Both the position numbers and the translations under genes were made by a program. Below the pieces are notes generated by a model. The model was not told the DNA's origin and searched no databases. It saw nothing but the letters and a program-made list of their open reading frames with translations. This document shows positions 22,155-34,968 of a stretch of DNA of 64,000 bases, in pieces; the stretch's first letter is position 1, and every line of letters begins with the position of its first letter. Source of the stretch: Utricularia gibba (taxonomy: Eukaryota > Streptophyta > Magnoliopsida > Lamiales > Lentibulariaceae); contig NEEC01000024.1 in assembly GCA_002189035.1 (NCBI GenBank), forward strand, positions 620,001 to 684,000. Reading direction: 5' to 3'.

Positions 22155-24590
22155 AGATCGACCCATGGCGGGTTGGACTTGACAAGTCAATTGGCTTGCC
22201 TTTGGCTCATCTGACTTGATTCAAACTCTTATAAGACAGACCCATGCGCACCTAGAACTGAATATTTCTTGTCCAAAGCCCTTGATTAGTAATTTGTGTC
22301 ATCCAACAAGGGTATTCCTTTTACATTTACACCAAAAAAATTTGAGGTATGATATTAGAAAGTTGTATAATACTAGCTTTTTCAAAAAAAAAAAAAAAAA
22401 AGAGTATCTAAAGATCAACTTTGATGGCACTACTATAATCCCATGAAGAGATTTTAGAAATGATAAAAACATCTAGGAAGCATTGATTTTCTTCTTCAAA
22501 ATGTAAAACCCAAAAGCTTTCTTCATAATAAGATTTAAAAAAAAGTGTAATCCATTCTATTTATATTTAGCCTAGTATTTCACATGTACTCACAAAATAA
22601 CTAGAATTCATTAAAGTTTTTTTAATTTTTTTCATTGACTTTGCTCATTCCTCTTTCATTCCTTTTCTCTAATTTTTCATTTTTCAACATATCTTCATCC
22701 ATCTACAAATGCTTATATCTAGTTATTTCTCCATTAGGAACTTGGTTGTAGCTACATAAGGGATTTATTTTTTTGTTTTTTAAGTTTGGAGTGTTGGCGC
22801 TCATCGTATATAAAATCTCGCATAAAGTAAGCCAAGTGTTATCTTATTCTACTAGTATGTCATAGTGATAAAGCAAGATAATGATGCATGTCATTGAAGG
22901 GCAATTAATTGAATAGTTGGAATAGAAAAACTTTTAAGTCAGAGATATTATACATGAAAATTTTTGCATTTGTTTTGTTCATTAAATACAATCTCTTAGC
23001 CTGTTTGTACCTTTAATGATTCAATTTCATGAATGAGGACTTTTCATTCCTTTTCAATACTCAGAATATTTTTTTGTTTAATGGGTCAATGGTATCAAAG
23101 TTACTTATTATGTGGCACGCAAACCAAAGTGACAATGATGATGATCATATTGACTCCATCTAAGCCAATGATATGAGTATCTTATGAATTAAAACCTCTA
23201 ATGATGGGTGGAATGCTTGGCAAATTGTTTCCCTCAATTTCTCTAACCCATGTGCATGATCTGATGAGGAGGGACTAAGGAATTTCAATTTATGGCATCA
23301 ACAGAGGAGATAGAATTTTAATTTTGAAACTGATTCTAACTATGATAAAACATACATTGTTGGATTACAGCATGTAAGTAGTAACTTTAATTAAAGATAT
23401 ATATTTCTTTGTTTGATGGTTCCTTGGGGATCAAAGAGTTATTGGAGTAGATTTTGGATATAAATCGATCATTTCTCTCATATTTAGTTTCTTCTTCAAA
23501 TTTTCGAATGGGTTAATCTAAGACCTAGCTACCATTTCTGTAACTTCTAGCTCAAATCAAAATATTTAAAAACTCCAAAAGATCAATGAGTAAAAATGAT
23601 GGTTTGTAGTTTGGATGTAGAAGCTTTGACTTTCTAATAAAGAACCAAACGTCGATGAGCAAAAAAAGACATACACTAACAAGAACCATATGAAACAATT
23701 AATAATTGAGTACTTCTTACCTCTAAATTATGAAAAATCCTCTTTGAAAAATTTTAATAGTGTCACCAAGGCTCCCAATCTGTTCAAAATTGTATATACT
23801 ACATAATTGTTACAAGAATTAAAAGTAGATTATTGATACATATATCAATGTACTCAAGGAAAGAATTAAAGAAAATATTGTGATTAAGGTAATTTACATA
23901 CTTATTGAAGTTTATAATCTCTCTTTAAAACCTAAGTTGTTATATTGACAGACCTTGAATTGTACCAACAACAATTTTATCTAAAAGAAATCTTGGGAAT
24001 TCAAATCTAAGGAATAGAACATATTTGGGATGAAAGAAAATAAAAAGGATAAACCAGAATTATCAATAGTAGAGATATAAAAAATCTTGAGAATCCTCAC
24101 TCCTTCGTCTAACCCCTCGGGTACCCTTCTTGCCTCGGGAACCATTAGGATTCCTAGTTCCAACAACTATTCGAGATTCATGCTGGAGAACACATTTTTA
24201 GTATTATGGGAGATAATTCAATGAAAGTTGTAGAATTTCTATGCTCCAACCTTTGTTTGAATGTTTATGACCTTAGGGCATGGATTTCTCCTTAGGGTCC
24301 TAGAGTTTTATGTTCCTTAAACACCTTCACCTCCTTAGAAGTAACCACCGGTCTAATCTTGATAGAGGCTTTTATATTCCCTTTGCTTGCATATTATCAC
24401 CAAGGCATCATCTGACATAATGTGTAACATGCAAATGAGATCGGCTTATGTCTTCAATAGATGGATGATAAAGTTTTAGCCAGATCATACAAGCCAAGGT
24501 TCTTTCTCAAATTTTCCAATCTCTGCTTCAGCATTAGAAAAATACCTTGTACTACTTTATTGAAAAGTAGATCTATGCAAATGCCCCCAA
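22155..24590. other. AT-rich intergenic region, no gene recognised
   Basis: Contains an A18 run at about 22385-22402. No supported gene, RNA or repeat boundary was found. Confidence 0.4.
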
Positions 24591-24592
24591 CT

Positions 24593-25390
24593 ACACAAAT
24601 ATGAGCAAAAATGCCCCAAAATTTAATGGGGCACAACTTCGCCCCAAAGTTCACATGCACATGCAATAATTCCCTCAAAATGTTTGCAAAAACGTTTTCA
24701 TATGCTACATATGTTTGAAAAATATATTTTTGCCCCAAATATTTTTTTTATGGTGCAAAAATGCCCTAACGTCCTTCAAAGTTTTAAATGTGTATTTGTA
24801 GATCAAATGTTTCAAAGTGTGCACTTTTACACCATACAACTTTGATTATTATTTTATTATAAATATAATAATAATAATAATAATTTGATTGTAAAAAAAC
24901 CAGAAATCCAATCAAAAATTAAATGGAAACAAAAAAAATAAATTTGTGTATCTTATTATACGAGTTTGAGTATGGTGATGATGATTGAAATCATAAATTG
25001 AGATAAAAACAGTAATGAAAATAAATGAAAAATAGTTAAGAATTTGTCTCATCATCATACTCAAACTCGTGTAGTAAAATAAAAAAAATTATTTATTTTT
25101 TTGTTTCTATTTTTTTTGGTTTAAGGGTTTTAACAAGGCTTTAGGGTTTTCATATAATAAAACTATTGTTATAACTATAGTAATTATAATAACTTTGGAA
25201 AATTTGTTTCTATTTTTTTTGTTTCTATTTGTTATAATAACTTTGGAACATTTAGGGCAAAAATTCACATTTTATACTTTTTCAAATACATTTTGCAAAT
25301 ATTTGAAGATATTGTCACATATGTATGTGAACCTTTGGAGCAAATTGGCAGCACGGTGAACTTTTGTACAAAAATGCTCGTGTGTATAAA
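24593..25390. mobile_element. Fold-back element, about 0.8 kb, nearly all inverted repeat
   Basis: The outer arms match as inverted copies: tacacaaatatgagca near 24593, gttcacatgcacatg near 24653 and tttttgccccaaat near 24727 pair with sequence at 25388-25240. Innermost arms are very similar over about 26 bp (24958-24984 versus 25049-25073, tcatactcaaactcg). Only about 65 bp of loop remains. No ORF. This architecture fits a fold-back or MULE-type non-autonomous element. Ends are approximate and no target duplication was identified. Confidence 0.75.
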
Positions 25391-25394
25391 CAGT

Positions 25395-26425
25395 TGATGG
25401 CCAAAATAAACTTGACCTCTTTATTGAACTTCTTTAAGAAATTTCGCAAGATCTCTCTCTAATGAATTATTCCTAAACTTCTAATTTTGTCTTTTGTCTT
25501 TTGATGTATGTGTTTATTATGTATTGGATTGAGAATAAGAAAAGAAAGTCATTAAAGCATTGAATGGTACTTGAAGGAATGGTATGATACCATTCTTGCT
25601 CATCTCCCTGGAGGGTAGAAGCAAACAAGCAACATCTCATTCCATCTTTGAATGCCAAAGAGGATGAGGTGCTAATAGGGTCTCCTTCACAATTGAAGCA
25701 AACTTGGGTAATCGTTCGAGTGCATGATAGCTAGATCATGACATGTTCATGATGGCCTAAATAAAAAATAGATTGTACACATACATACCCAATGAACAAT
25801 TGTGCTCTCTTTTATCTACCTGCTAGGCCTCCACAACTTGTTTAATAGAACCCACCCATGGGGTTAAATTTGATGAACAACAAGCTGAGTTATTCTTTGA
25901 CGCTTCTCAACCTTGAGTTATTGTTCCTTAACTGCATTTTCTTATGACCCCTAGTACGGTCATGAGCTCTCAATCTCTCATAGCATCAAGATCCTCTGAG
26001 TGTTCAAACATCCAATCTATGACCACGGATGAATGTAGGATTTGTCTCTATCCTAGGGAATGAGCCTTGCATGCACTTTAAGCCTTGCAAGTATCCTTGT
26101 TGGGCCAGTTTCTCTTCTTAAATAATTCCCACGTGGGCTACTCTAGAATGCTTAATTCTTAGCCACATATATTCATAGGCAAGGTTCAAGAAGGCATCCA
26201 GCATTGCCTTTGCTCATTAGAAAGCAGCCTAGGCATCCTCCGACCTCTCTCGAGTTGATTGTTCAGTGACATTCCATTTTGTGAATAAAAGAGTTATATC
26301 CATCTGATCTTCATGAGACCCAACATTGGTTCTATCCAGTTTTTTCAAAATTCTTCAAATTACAATCTCACTCACAATAGAAAAACTTGGTGAGTGACTA
26401 GTCAAGTCTCATAGACAACGCCAAA
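25395..26425 (-). pseudogene. Ty3-gypsy gag remnant with primer-binding site
   Basis: On the minus strand, 26402-26425 reads as a primer-binding-like TTTGGCGTTGTCTATGAGA, a decayed form of the common plant TGGCGCCGTCTGTGGG site. Downstream, 25658-25473 encodes MAFKDGMRCCLFASTLQGDEQEWYHTIPSSTIQCFNDF, which matches the retrotransposon gag pattern (M-x-C-x-AF-x-TL-x-G-x-A-x-x-WF-x-x-IP-x-x-SI-x-x-F). Stops interrupt the part between. The fold-back element abuts it at about 25390. The LTR would lie above 26430 but its far end is not defined. Confidence 0.65.
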
Positions 26426-27751
26426 TGTTCGTGGTTTTGTGAAATACTTCTTTTTTTTTTAGTGATTAACCATAATATCATAGCACTAGAGATTAGAAAG
26501 CATATAAAAGGAACAAAGACGTGGTAACTCCAAGAACAAAGAAAACCGAGGGTGATCCCACATCAGGAAATGGATTTTTCACTATGTAAAAGATCAAAAG
26601 AGTTAATGGATACACTATAAGAATCAATAAAATCTATGGATGAAGATGAAATTCTTTTGGATTACTCCCTCTCTCTAATGTTCCTTGTTTCATAAATTTT
26701 CCAGATGTCCTTCCTCTCTTTTTTTATTCCCTCCTTATATACTTGAACCCAAATACCACAATTGGTGGGAATTTCCTTTTTAGTTAACTATTCTGCTATG
26801 ATAGTCCCTAAAAATTGTGGATATTCTATATTTTGAAAACATTTTTGTCATCCCCATGAAATGATCGTTGGGTTGACAACCCTATCATTCTTCCAATAGT
26901 TTGAGCTCTAATGGAGGCCTAGGCACCATTTCGAGTCTCACCTTTGCTCTTGTTTGCTCATTTTATGCCACACTTGGAGAGTGGGTCCTCTTTAGGAAAC
27001 CTAGTAGGCTTTTCAAGTTATAACAAGCCCTCATTCTCCCATGTGCTTCACAACTATCCATGTGATCCCTGTGGTGTTTGCACACCTTTTCGTTCTTAGC
27101 GTACACATTCGTGAAAAAAAAATTGCATGATATAGTTCAACCCTAAGATCAACATGCATGGAGACAAAAGAATGAATGATATTTTCCAATGAAAGCAATG
27201 AATAAATCATGCAAAATATAGAATTTCACCTAATTTCACAATCACACTTCAAAGAGTTATAGGATTGCCCCTAATTTCGCAAGCATACTTAAAGAAAACT
27301 CTCTTTTAATTACAATTTTATCATAGAGATCAACTTACAAATAGAAGCAAGATCAACATCAAAATCCTTTAACAGCATATAAGTCAAGAATGAATAAAAT
27401 GCACCTCCCAAAGTCGTATTCATAAAGGCTTTCATTGTTTAAATTAGCATTATCTCAAATAAATAAATAAATAAGATCAATAATAAAATATGATATACAA
27501 ACATCAGTGATTAATTCACCAATCCTAGCATATGAGAAGTCTAAATCTACATCCCAAATGATAATACATTCATTTGATGGAAATAATCAAAGAGATAAAA
27601 ATTCCTTGAAATGGCATGATAACACATATTTTTAAGTGCTTAAGGATAGGAAAAAGATTGATATTTTGTAACAAAACTCGGATTTTATTGTGTATTTCTG
27701 TTTTTTTGTAACTAGTACTACTCTTTGTATCTTTTATTTCTAGTTGGGACT
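26426..27751. other. Probable LTR of the gypsy remnant, then AT-rich sequence
   Basis: The placement of the primer-binding-like site implies that an LTR starts at about 26430 and runs rightward. The opposite end is not visible by eye. No gene is supported. Confidence 0.35.
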
Positions 27752-28560
27752 TGATAAACGAAAATTTTTAGCAATGTCATTGCAATAAAACCAAATTTTT
27801 GTATCAAATAAATTTATAAGCCCTAATCAATACAAAATACAAATTTAAAAAACTTGTATAGTGGATATCATGGTCGATCACAAAGAGCTTCTGCTTGTCA
27901 TGTATTTCAGCACATGCAGAATTCAAGGTGACGGTAGTTCTTAGTCTACGTTCGAATTAACAGAAGTAAGCAGGTTCAATAAATAGGATCAAATCTCAAT
28001 GCAGGAAATAACATATACTTGTTTTAACACAGACTAATGCTAAGATGCCTTAAGGGTCTGCAGATGGTGTGGTGCTAAAATGTCTAATTTAAATTACCAT
28101 GTTCCTATACTCATAACATCAAACAACCTAAGTCTACCCAGGTCATTCATCATATTTTTGGCTAAGTTAGTCCCAAATATCATCATTAACATTGCAATTA
28201 AGTCTACCTGCATGCAACGTGTATAGAACTAGGTCTACCCCGGACTAACACCTACTATTCCCGTCTTGATTTGTTGGTCTACCTCTAAATCAAGCATCTC
28301 ATTTTTGAAGCTACTTGTTCCCCTCCTTAGGTCTACCCATGGATTGATAGAAACAAGAGCTATGAAACAATGTCATTAAGACTCCTAGATCCATACCACC
28401 ATGCTTTACCTTAAGCTATAGCTAGGGCTTTAGCTACTCATACTTTGAAGGAAAAACATGATAACATTGACATAAAGTGGCAAAAATGTCAAAAAGATCA
28501 TGAAAGAGTTGGTTGCAGAAACTAAAAACATCATCAAATGAAAATAAAGATGTAAGAGTT
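27752..28560 (-). repeat. Truncated Athila-type LTR
   Basis: Collinear with 6715-7530: tgataaacgaaaat at the left edge (LTR 3' end), the cttgtatagtgga block, the tagtctacg and tctaccc clusters, and finally aaaataaag-gtaag-gttctt near 28545. The 5' 430 bp of the LTR, including the hairpin, is missing and replaced at 28560 by another repeat. Confidence 0.75.
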
Positions 28561-29590
28561 CTTATTTGATATAAGAATTTTCAATTTTAACAACATTGTA
28601 ATTTTTTTGTTTATCATGCGTACAAACATTTTTTCCTACATTATTGCATGTCATTTTCTCAACAAATTTTAATTTAAAAAAACATAGAACACAATAATGC
28701 ATAGTACGAGTATTGATCTTAAGAAGATGAGTTTTGCAAAAAGTGTTTTGTACTAAACTTTTACAAATTTTCGCAGGTTTGTAAAATAAGGTTTTCAAAA
28801 TATAAAAATAAAAGATACAACGTAAGTAATGGACCTTGAATAAAGCTGGTAGCTCCTGGGAAATGAATTTCATTTCCTCCTTTTGTCTATCCTCACCTCA
28901 GTTTTCACTTATTCTTTTCGAATAACTGGATATACGAGCAAGCAATAGCCTACTGTGCCTTACAGTCAAATTGACAAGGAGGCATGCAAATTGCCTCATG
29001 TGATTCCACCTTGGACGATTGAGAGGATTGGCGTCGATTGCCCTGAAAACCAAATTTTGTGCGTGTGTCCAGCTCTTGCCAATGACCAGTGGTAGTAACG
29101 AGGTCAATACCTGTCCATTGTCGTGGTACCTTGGTCACAAAAAATTTGCTATCTCCTTGAAACCAATAGAGTTGGAGATGGTACTTTTCACCTTGCTCTT
29201 CATCAAAATTCACGAGAAGTGGCTTGCTACTCATGGACCGTGACGAGGAGACAAAAAGACTACAACATGATGCATGGAAATATGTAAAATCCGAAAGAAA
29301 TTTAGTAAAGAACTGAGATTGATGCTCAAGATGTGGAAAGAACCTTCATCTATTCCCAAAAAAAGGTTCACCCACAAAGGGCCATAAAAATAGAAAATGA
29401 AACGAAAAGCTAAAGTGTTCTTCCTTCCTTTAATAGAGAGGAATAACCAAAATTTCAAGTGCAAAAACTAAAGTGTGAAAAAGGTCTAAAAAAATCTACA
29501 TTCAAATTGTTCCACGTTTATTTTAAGTCACTTCCACTTGCATTAACTTCCTATGCACCATTTCCATTATTCATTCTATCTTGCATGCAC
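28561..29590. other. Mixed repeat sequence; unassigned ORFs
   Basis: 28640-28800 is a dispersed repeat with a homologue at 52245-52400 (cctcaacaaattttaattta, tacgagtattgatnt, cttttacaaattntc). Two overlapping minus-strand frames (28898-29107 and 28950-29234) lie in a patch less AT-rich than its surroundings. They match no family that I recognise, and no start context or splice signals favour either. Confidence 0.4.
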
Positions 29591-29593
29591 CAC

Positions 29594-30635
29594 TTATAAA
29601 CGAAAAATTTACACGTCGCAAATGTAAATCTTCCTATCAAATAAATTTATAACCTAATACACATTAAAGCATAAAACAATTATGAGCATAGTGATTAGGG
29701 TCGAACACGAAGAGTAGGTGCTTGCTATGTGAAAGTTAATGCATGAAATCAGTGTCACATTCGTAAAATTGGTCTTAGCTAGGACTAAGGCAGAACTAAA
29801 ACGAAATACAGTAAAGAAAAGTAATAAGTTCTAGGGTTCAAATGTTTCTGGAATGGAATAAGTGATGCCTTGGGACTCCTAGGGTATATATGCTCATCAC
29901 TAAACAAACTCATACAAACCACAAATCATACAACTAACTCACAAGATCTAGGTCTACCCGGATTCTTGTTTTTCCCCCTAATCTTTGGTCTACCTCTAAT
30001 TAGGGTTGTTAAGTTGGGTTTCACTACTTCCCCTCTTGAATCTATTCAGGTTTGTTAAGGAAGTGGCATGATTTATGGTTGATTAGGTCTAAGGATGGAT
30101 TAGCATGATTCTCCCCTTTTCACCCCAAGGCACCCCCTAGGTGCTTAGCCACTCATGCTTAAGACAAACGAGAATAGAAGAGAAAACATCATCCACAATG
30201 CACTCATGTCTCAGTCGACTACTCGAAAATAAACAAACAAGAAACTTAAAATTTCAACAGAAAGCTGAAAATCGTCACTAGCTAATCTTAGCTAGGAGTA
30301 ATAATCATTGGAAAACAAAAAAATAATCTTCAAGCATGAGCTTAGTTCCTATTCATCTTCATCCTTCTTCCTCCCTAGAAAACCTTCTCCAAAAAGCCGT
30401 TCGTGGGTCTCCAATGGGGAGATCTGTCTTCTCTCTCATCTTCCCTCCCTTTTTGTCCAAAATCTCACTTTTTCTCCTCCTTGGATTTTGTGTGTACTTT
30501 TTTTCAAACTTCTGCCACCTTATCTGGCACTACACTGTTCATATTCAGCTCCTTGGGATTTGTGTTGCGACCTGTGCTGCATTGCTCGAAGGAAACTGTT
30601 AGAACGGTTTAGACTAAATCGCAGATTTAGTCCCA
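29594..30635 (-). repeat. Solo LTR, short Athila-type subfamily
   Basis: The left edge TTATAAACGAAAAA corresponds to the LTR 3' end; the right edge (30635) reads TGGGACTAAATC on the minus strand, with hairpin 30612-30632. Length is 1042 bp. It is homologous along its length to 33747-34781 and, over the 3' end, to 63090-63257. Plus-strand frames at 30308-30640 are LTR sequence shared with 34425-34784. No target duplication was seen. Confidence 0.7.
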
Positions 30636-31484
30636 ACTAAGACTAAATTGGCACTACTACGGTACTTATGTGCAAAAGTATAGAACTATGCAATAAAGCT
30701 TAATTTTTGTAGCACAAAATGAGTAAATTCCATGCATTGTGTCACTTAAAAATATGTTTTATCAACCACCAACTTTTCCTTGTGTGCAAGTAAACATCCA
30801 ATCATTGTTACATACTGTAATATGACGTAAGCTAGGGGATCCTGACTAGTGTTAGTCTTCTGCTCACAATTGATCTACTTCGTGTACAAGTTACAAAACA
30901 TCAGTGTCTGATCTCTTGTTATTCTTCTACAACACTCCAACTCTACCTCTGATATTTTGGGCAAAAGTGTACAAAAAAAGACAACAAAATATATATAAAA
31001 TACAAAAATAAGATTTTTCTAATAAAAAATAATTTTCAATATGAATTCTAATTTGGGCAATTTAATCCTAATTTAACACATAATAACACTTAGAAAATGA
31101 CACTTAACATCCACACATGCATCTCTCAAGCAGTATGAGGTGAGCAAATGTCAACAACAAGTCTTTTTTCTTGATGCTTTGAAGCCATGTTTCAATGCTA
31201 TAAATCAGCATTTCAAATGCAATTTTCACATTTGAACTTAATGTTTATGGATTTGCTAGGGTTTTTTGTTAGAATGTTTCCTTTTTACATGAGAGACTAA
31301 GTTTAATAAAATGCCTTGTGGTTAAAGGGGTGTGTTCATTTGGCTAAGGGCTTAACCCTTAGGTAGTGTTTAGTTGACAATAATATGGTGAGATGGGTTT
31401 ATACTAATGAGGATTAAACAAAGTAGGATGAAGTGAGATATAATTTTGTATTGTGTTTGTGATGGGGTATAAATCAGATTTGGG
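30636..31484. other. AT-rich intergenic sequence
   Basis: No gene or defined repeat recognised. Confidence 0.35.
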
Positions 31485-31930
31485 CTAATCGGTTACTGAA
31501 AAAGAGCCAAAAGATGTCCTGACAGCCTGGTGTAGGCCGATAGACCGGTAAGTGTCAGAGTCGACATCAGCGGCTATTTTGCACAGTCTAAAAAGTAGCT
31601 GAATTACGGCAACGGCAGAGCAGGCGATGGGTATCCAAAAAGCAGGTCCATAGTATGTATAGCAAGCGCAAAAAGTAGCCAACATCCACAGAGCTCAGAA
31701 TTTAGTCAAAACCATTCCATCTATAAATTAAAGAAACCCTGAAGAAGAAAGGGTTCGACCGCAAGCCCTCCAACCAATATTATCTCTTCTCCTCCGTTTA
31801 GTGAAGACCATTTTTCGGTGAGCTTCGACAGCTCCATGATTTTTCCGTTCTCCGAAGGTTTCCAAGTAAAAATCCCTATCTTCCCTTATTTCTGTTAACA
31901 ACATCACATCGCACATAACACCCAAACCTC
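31485..31930 (-). other. GC-richer patch with two short unknown ORFs
   Basis: Frames 31685-31485 (66 residues, with a hydrophobic AFWIPIACSAVAVIQLLF segment) and 31925-31728 (65 residues, basic) lie on the minus strand. I recognise neither. The base composition differs from both flanks, so this could be a captured gene fragment or an exon remnant; no splice pair is convincing. Confidence 0.3.
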
Positions 31931-32379
31931 AATCGGGTAAAACTCACCCGGCTATATCCGTAACCCAAAAATCAGTTTCACTTCTAACACCGATTTTCAC
32001 CCTTAATAGTTTGGTTAGTTAGTATGAGATTATGTTATAATATGTTCAGTTGTTTGTATTAAAATATATTATATTAAAAAAAATAATTTATTGAAATACC
32101 CTTTAGTAATTTAGGTCTCCCCCCCCCCCCCATAAAAATTACATTCCCTCTCTAACAACCAGCAGTCACCCGCTTCTTCCATTGGCGTCACTATGGCTGC
32201 AACAAAGGAGATTCTGTTTTGAGTGAACAGCTAAGTTATACTATCGTGGCTTGAACAAAATTTTGTGTAGTTCATATTTTGTTTTAGGAGAGATGAATCA
32301 AAGAAAACAAAACATAGTTGGCTACTTCATAAAGAACACACATTGAGCATTGGGTTACAAACACTAGTGACTGGTGGAT

Positions 32380-33259
32380 GGAGGAGCGAAAATGGCTTTA
32401 AACCAGGGATTCATGGAGCTTTGGAGAATTTTCTGAAAGAAGGCTACTAGGAAGTTCGCTAAAGGCCACACCACATATTGAATCAAAGTTTAGAACTTGG
32501 AAAAAAGAGTATTACAAGTTAATAGAAATATTATCTTGTTCTAGAATGGGATTTAATCCCATAATGAAGATGGTTGATGCCATTGATGATTTTTGGGCAG
32601 AGTTGCAGTAGGTTCATTTCATAGATTGTTTTTTCAAAATAGCAAGTTCATTGTTTTTCCAAAGTTAACATTTGTTACTCTATGCAGCAATCTCCACAAA
32701 TATATAAAGTTGTTAGATATAAAAAAATTTCATTTTATGATAAATGGCTGGAGATTTTTGGAAAGGATCGAGTTATTGGAGATGGAGTGATTCCAATTAA
32801 TGGAAATCCTAGTGATGGTGTTGAATGTGGGAAAACAGTCCATGAAGGAGGACCTTGTGAATTCTCGAAATCACAAGTGTCTCCATCCTTAGGTGAGTGT
32901 AGTGCATTTGTTGATGATCAATCTTCATGCAGTGGTGAAACAAGATCAAAGAAGGTTGGCAAGCGCAAAAGAATGACGTATGATGATCAAGAATTCATGA
33001 TTGAGCTTCATGAAATATCAAGAGAAAACAATGCTTTTTGATGGAGCTAGGGGTCAAAATAGCAGTGGACACTAATTGTCAAGTGCAGGATACTATAAAG
33101 ATCAGGAAAATGCCTACTAGTATGACTCCTACTAAGTTTATGCCCATGTCTGATGTGGTTGTCAACAATCCGAGTAAGATGCGAGCTTTTCTTGCTATGG
33201 ATGCTACTGAGTTTAATTTGCCATCATGTTTTGCTCTTGTACGTGATATTAAAGCTTGA
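32380..33259 (+). pseudogene. PIF/Harbinger-associated Myb/SANT-like protein (ORF1)
   Basis: Plus-strand translation gives ATPHIESKFRTWKKEYYKLIEIL (about 32465-32545), GFNPIMKMVDAIDDFWAELQ (about 32550-32610), then YDKWLEIFGKDRVIGDG (about 32735-32790). These match the Myb/SANT-like domain of plant PIF/Harbinger ORF1 proteins (PHIxSRxKxxKxxY...G..W; YxxLxxIFGKDRAxG). A KKVGKRKR basic patch and a C-terminal helical segment (33038-33256) follow. Stops and shifts (near 32425 and 33041) and an interruption near 32611-32690, possibly an intron, break it. The product would help the transposase bind DNA. Confidence 0.75.
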
Positions 33260-33746
33260 TAGAGTGGTTAAGAAGCAAAAAATATACCCCAACTCTGAGG
33301 TGTACTAGCCAAGATTCAGTTCTCATATTCATTTCTTTGATCATTTGCTGCCACGGAAGAAGATGAGCCTTACTGCCTTCCCAAACTCTAGATCGCTTCA
33401 TTTCTTCTTCAATGTGGTGGTATGCAATAACAAGATGAGTTCCATGTTGTTGTCTTGGACCTCTACAATGAAACCAACATAAGTAATAAATACCATGTCT
33501 ATCAACATAGAAGATGAAGGAAGAACAACAAAAAAACCGCATTTTTTAATTGTCTTATACAAATATTTAATTAGTATTAACTAAATAATATTTCAGGTGC
33601 ATCATTAAGGTAATGGTGTGCACACGTCTAATGCACTGTTGTGAACACGCCAATTCTTACCTGAATCACTACTTTTTAAATGAAATGTAGAGTAAAATTC
33701 TAGAAAAAGGCATTCCATGGCACAACTATTCTTCACAAAACACAAC

Positions 33747-34781
33747 TGATAAACGAAAAATATTGCAATGTCGTTAAAATTCAAATTTCTCCTATCAAAT
33801 AAATTTATAACCTAATACACATTCAAGCATAAAACAATTATGAGCATAGTGATTAGGCTCGAACACGAAGAGCAGGTACTTGTCATGTGATTATCAATGC
33901 ATGTAATCAGTGTCACATTGATAGATTTGGTCTTAACTAGAACTAAGACAGAACTACGATGGAATATAGTAAAAAAAAGTAACAAACTATTGAACTCGGT
34001 TGTTTCTAAGATGAAATGGGTGTCTTGGGAATCCTAGGGGATGTATGCTTATCACTAAACACGCTCACACAAACCAAAATCAAACAACTAGCAAACAAAG
34101 TCTAGGTCTACCCGGACTCTTGTTTTCCCCTGATTGTTTATCTACCTCTAATTAGGGTTGTTAAGATGAGTTTCGGTACTTCCCCCTCTTGGATCTATTT
34201 TGATTTGTTAAGTAAATGGTGACTTATGATTAATAAAGTCTAAATATTGATTAGCATATTTCTCCCCTTTTCATCTCAAGGCACCCCTAAGTGCTTAGCC
34301 ACTCATGCTTTAGGTAAATGAAAATAGAAAAGAAAACGTCATCCACATTGTACTCATCTCATAGTTGAATACCAGAAAATAAACAAGGAATTTAAAAAGT
34401 TCAACAGAAAACTAGAACTATCACATGTTACTTTTCGCTGAGAGTAATGCTCCTAAAAACATAAAGTTAATCTACAAATTTCAGCTTCGTTCTTGGTTCA
34501 TCTTCCTCCTTCTTCCTCCAGAAATCTTCTTCAGAAAAAATGTGCCGTGTGCTCCAATGGAGGAGATCTTTTTTTTCTCTCTCCATCTTGTCTCCTTTTT
34601 TTGTCCAAAATCCTCCTTTTTTCTCCCTTTGGATTTTGTGTCCTTCTTTTCAGATTTTTGCCTCATCCTCTACCACTTCACTGTTCATATCCGGCTCCTT
34701 GGGATTCGAGTTGCCGACATGCGCTGCATTGTTCAAAGAAAACTATTAGAAGTAAGGTTGGGACTTAATCATAGATTCACA
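33747..34781 (-). repeat. Solo LTR nested inside the PIF/Harbinger element
   Basis: The left edge is TGATAAACGAAAAA; the right edge reads TGTGAATC on the minus strand. Length is 1035 bp, homologous to 29594-30635. It lies exactly between the two Harbinger genes. The hairpin near the 5' edge is decayed (gggacttaatcatagattc). Plus-strand frames at 34425-34784 are LTR sequence. Confidence 0.7.
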
Positions 34782-34968
34782 TAATAAAAACCCAATAAAT
34801 CATTTATTCCATCAAAGTTTTTGAATCTGAAATGGTAAAATGCACAGAAAAAAAAGCAGGGTGACGATAGATGAATAATTCAAGAAATTGCGTTGAGATG
34901 AATAAGCTACAAAAATACACCATAATAGTAAATGGCATAAAAATATGAGATAATTATCTCTTATGTAA

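Noticed and set aside
30308-30640. 110-residue plus ORF
   Set aside because: Homologous to 34425-34784 inside a solo LTR; non-coding.
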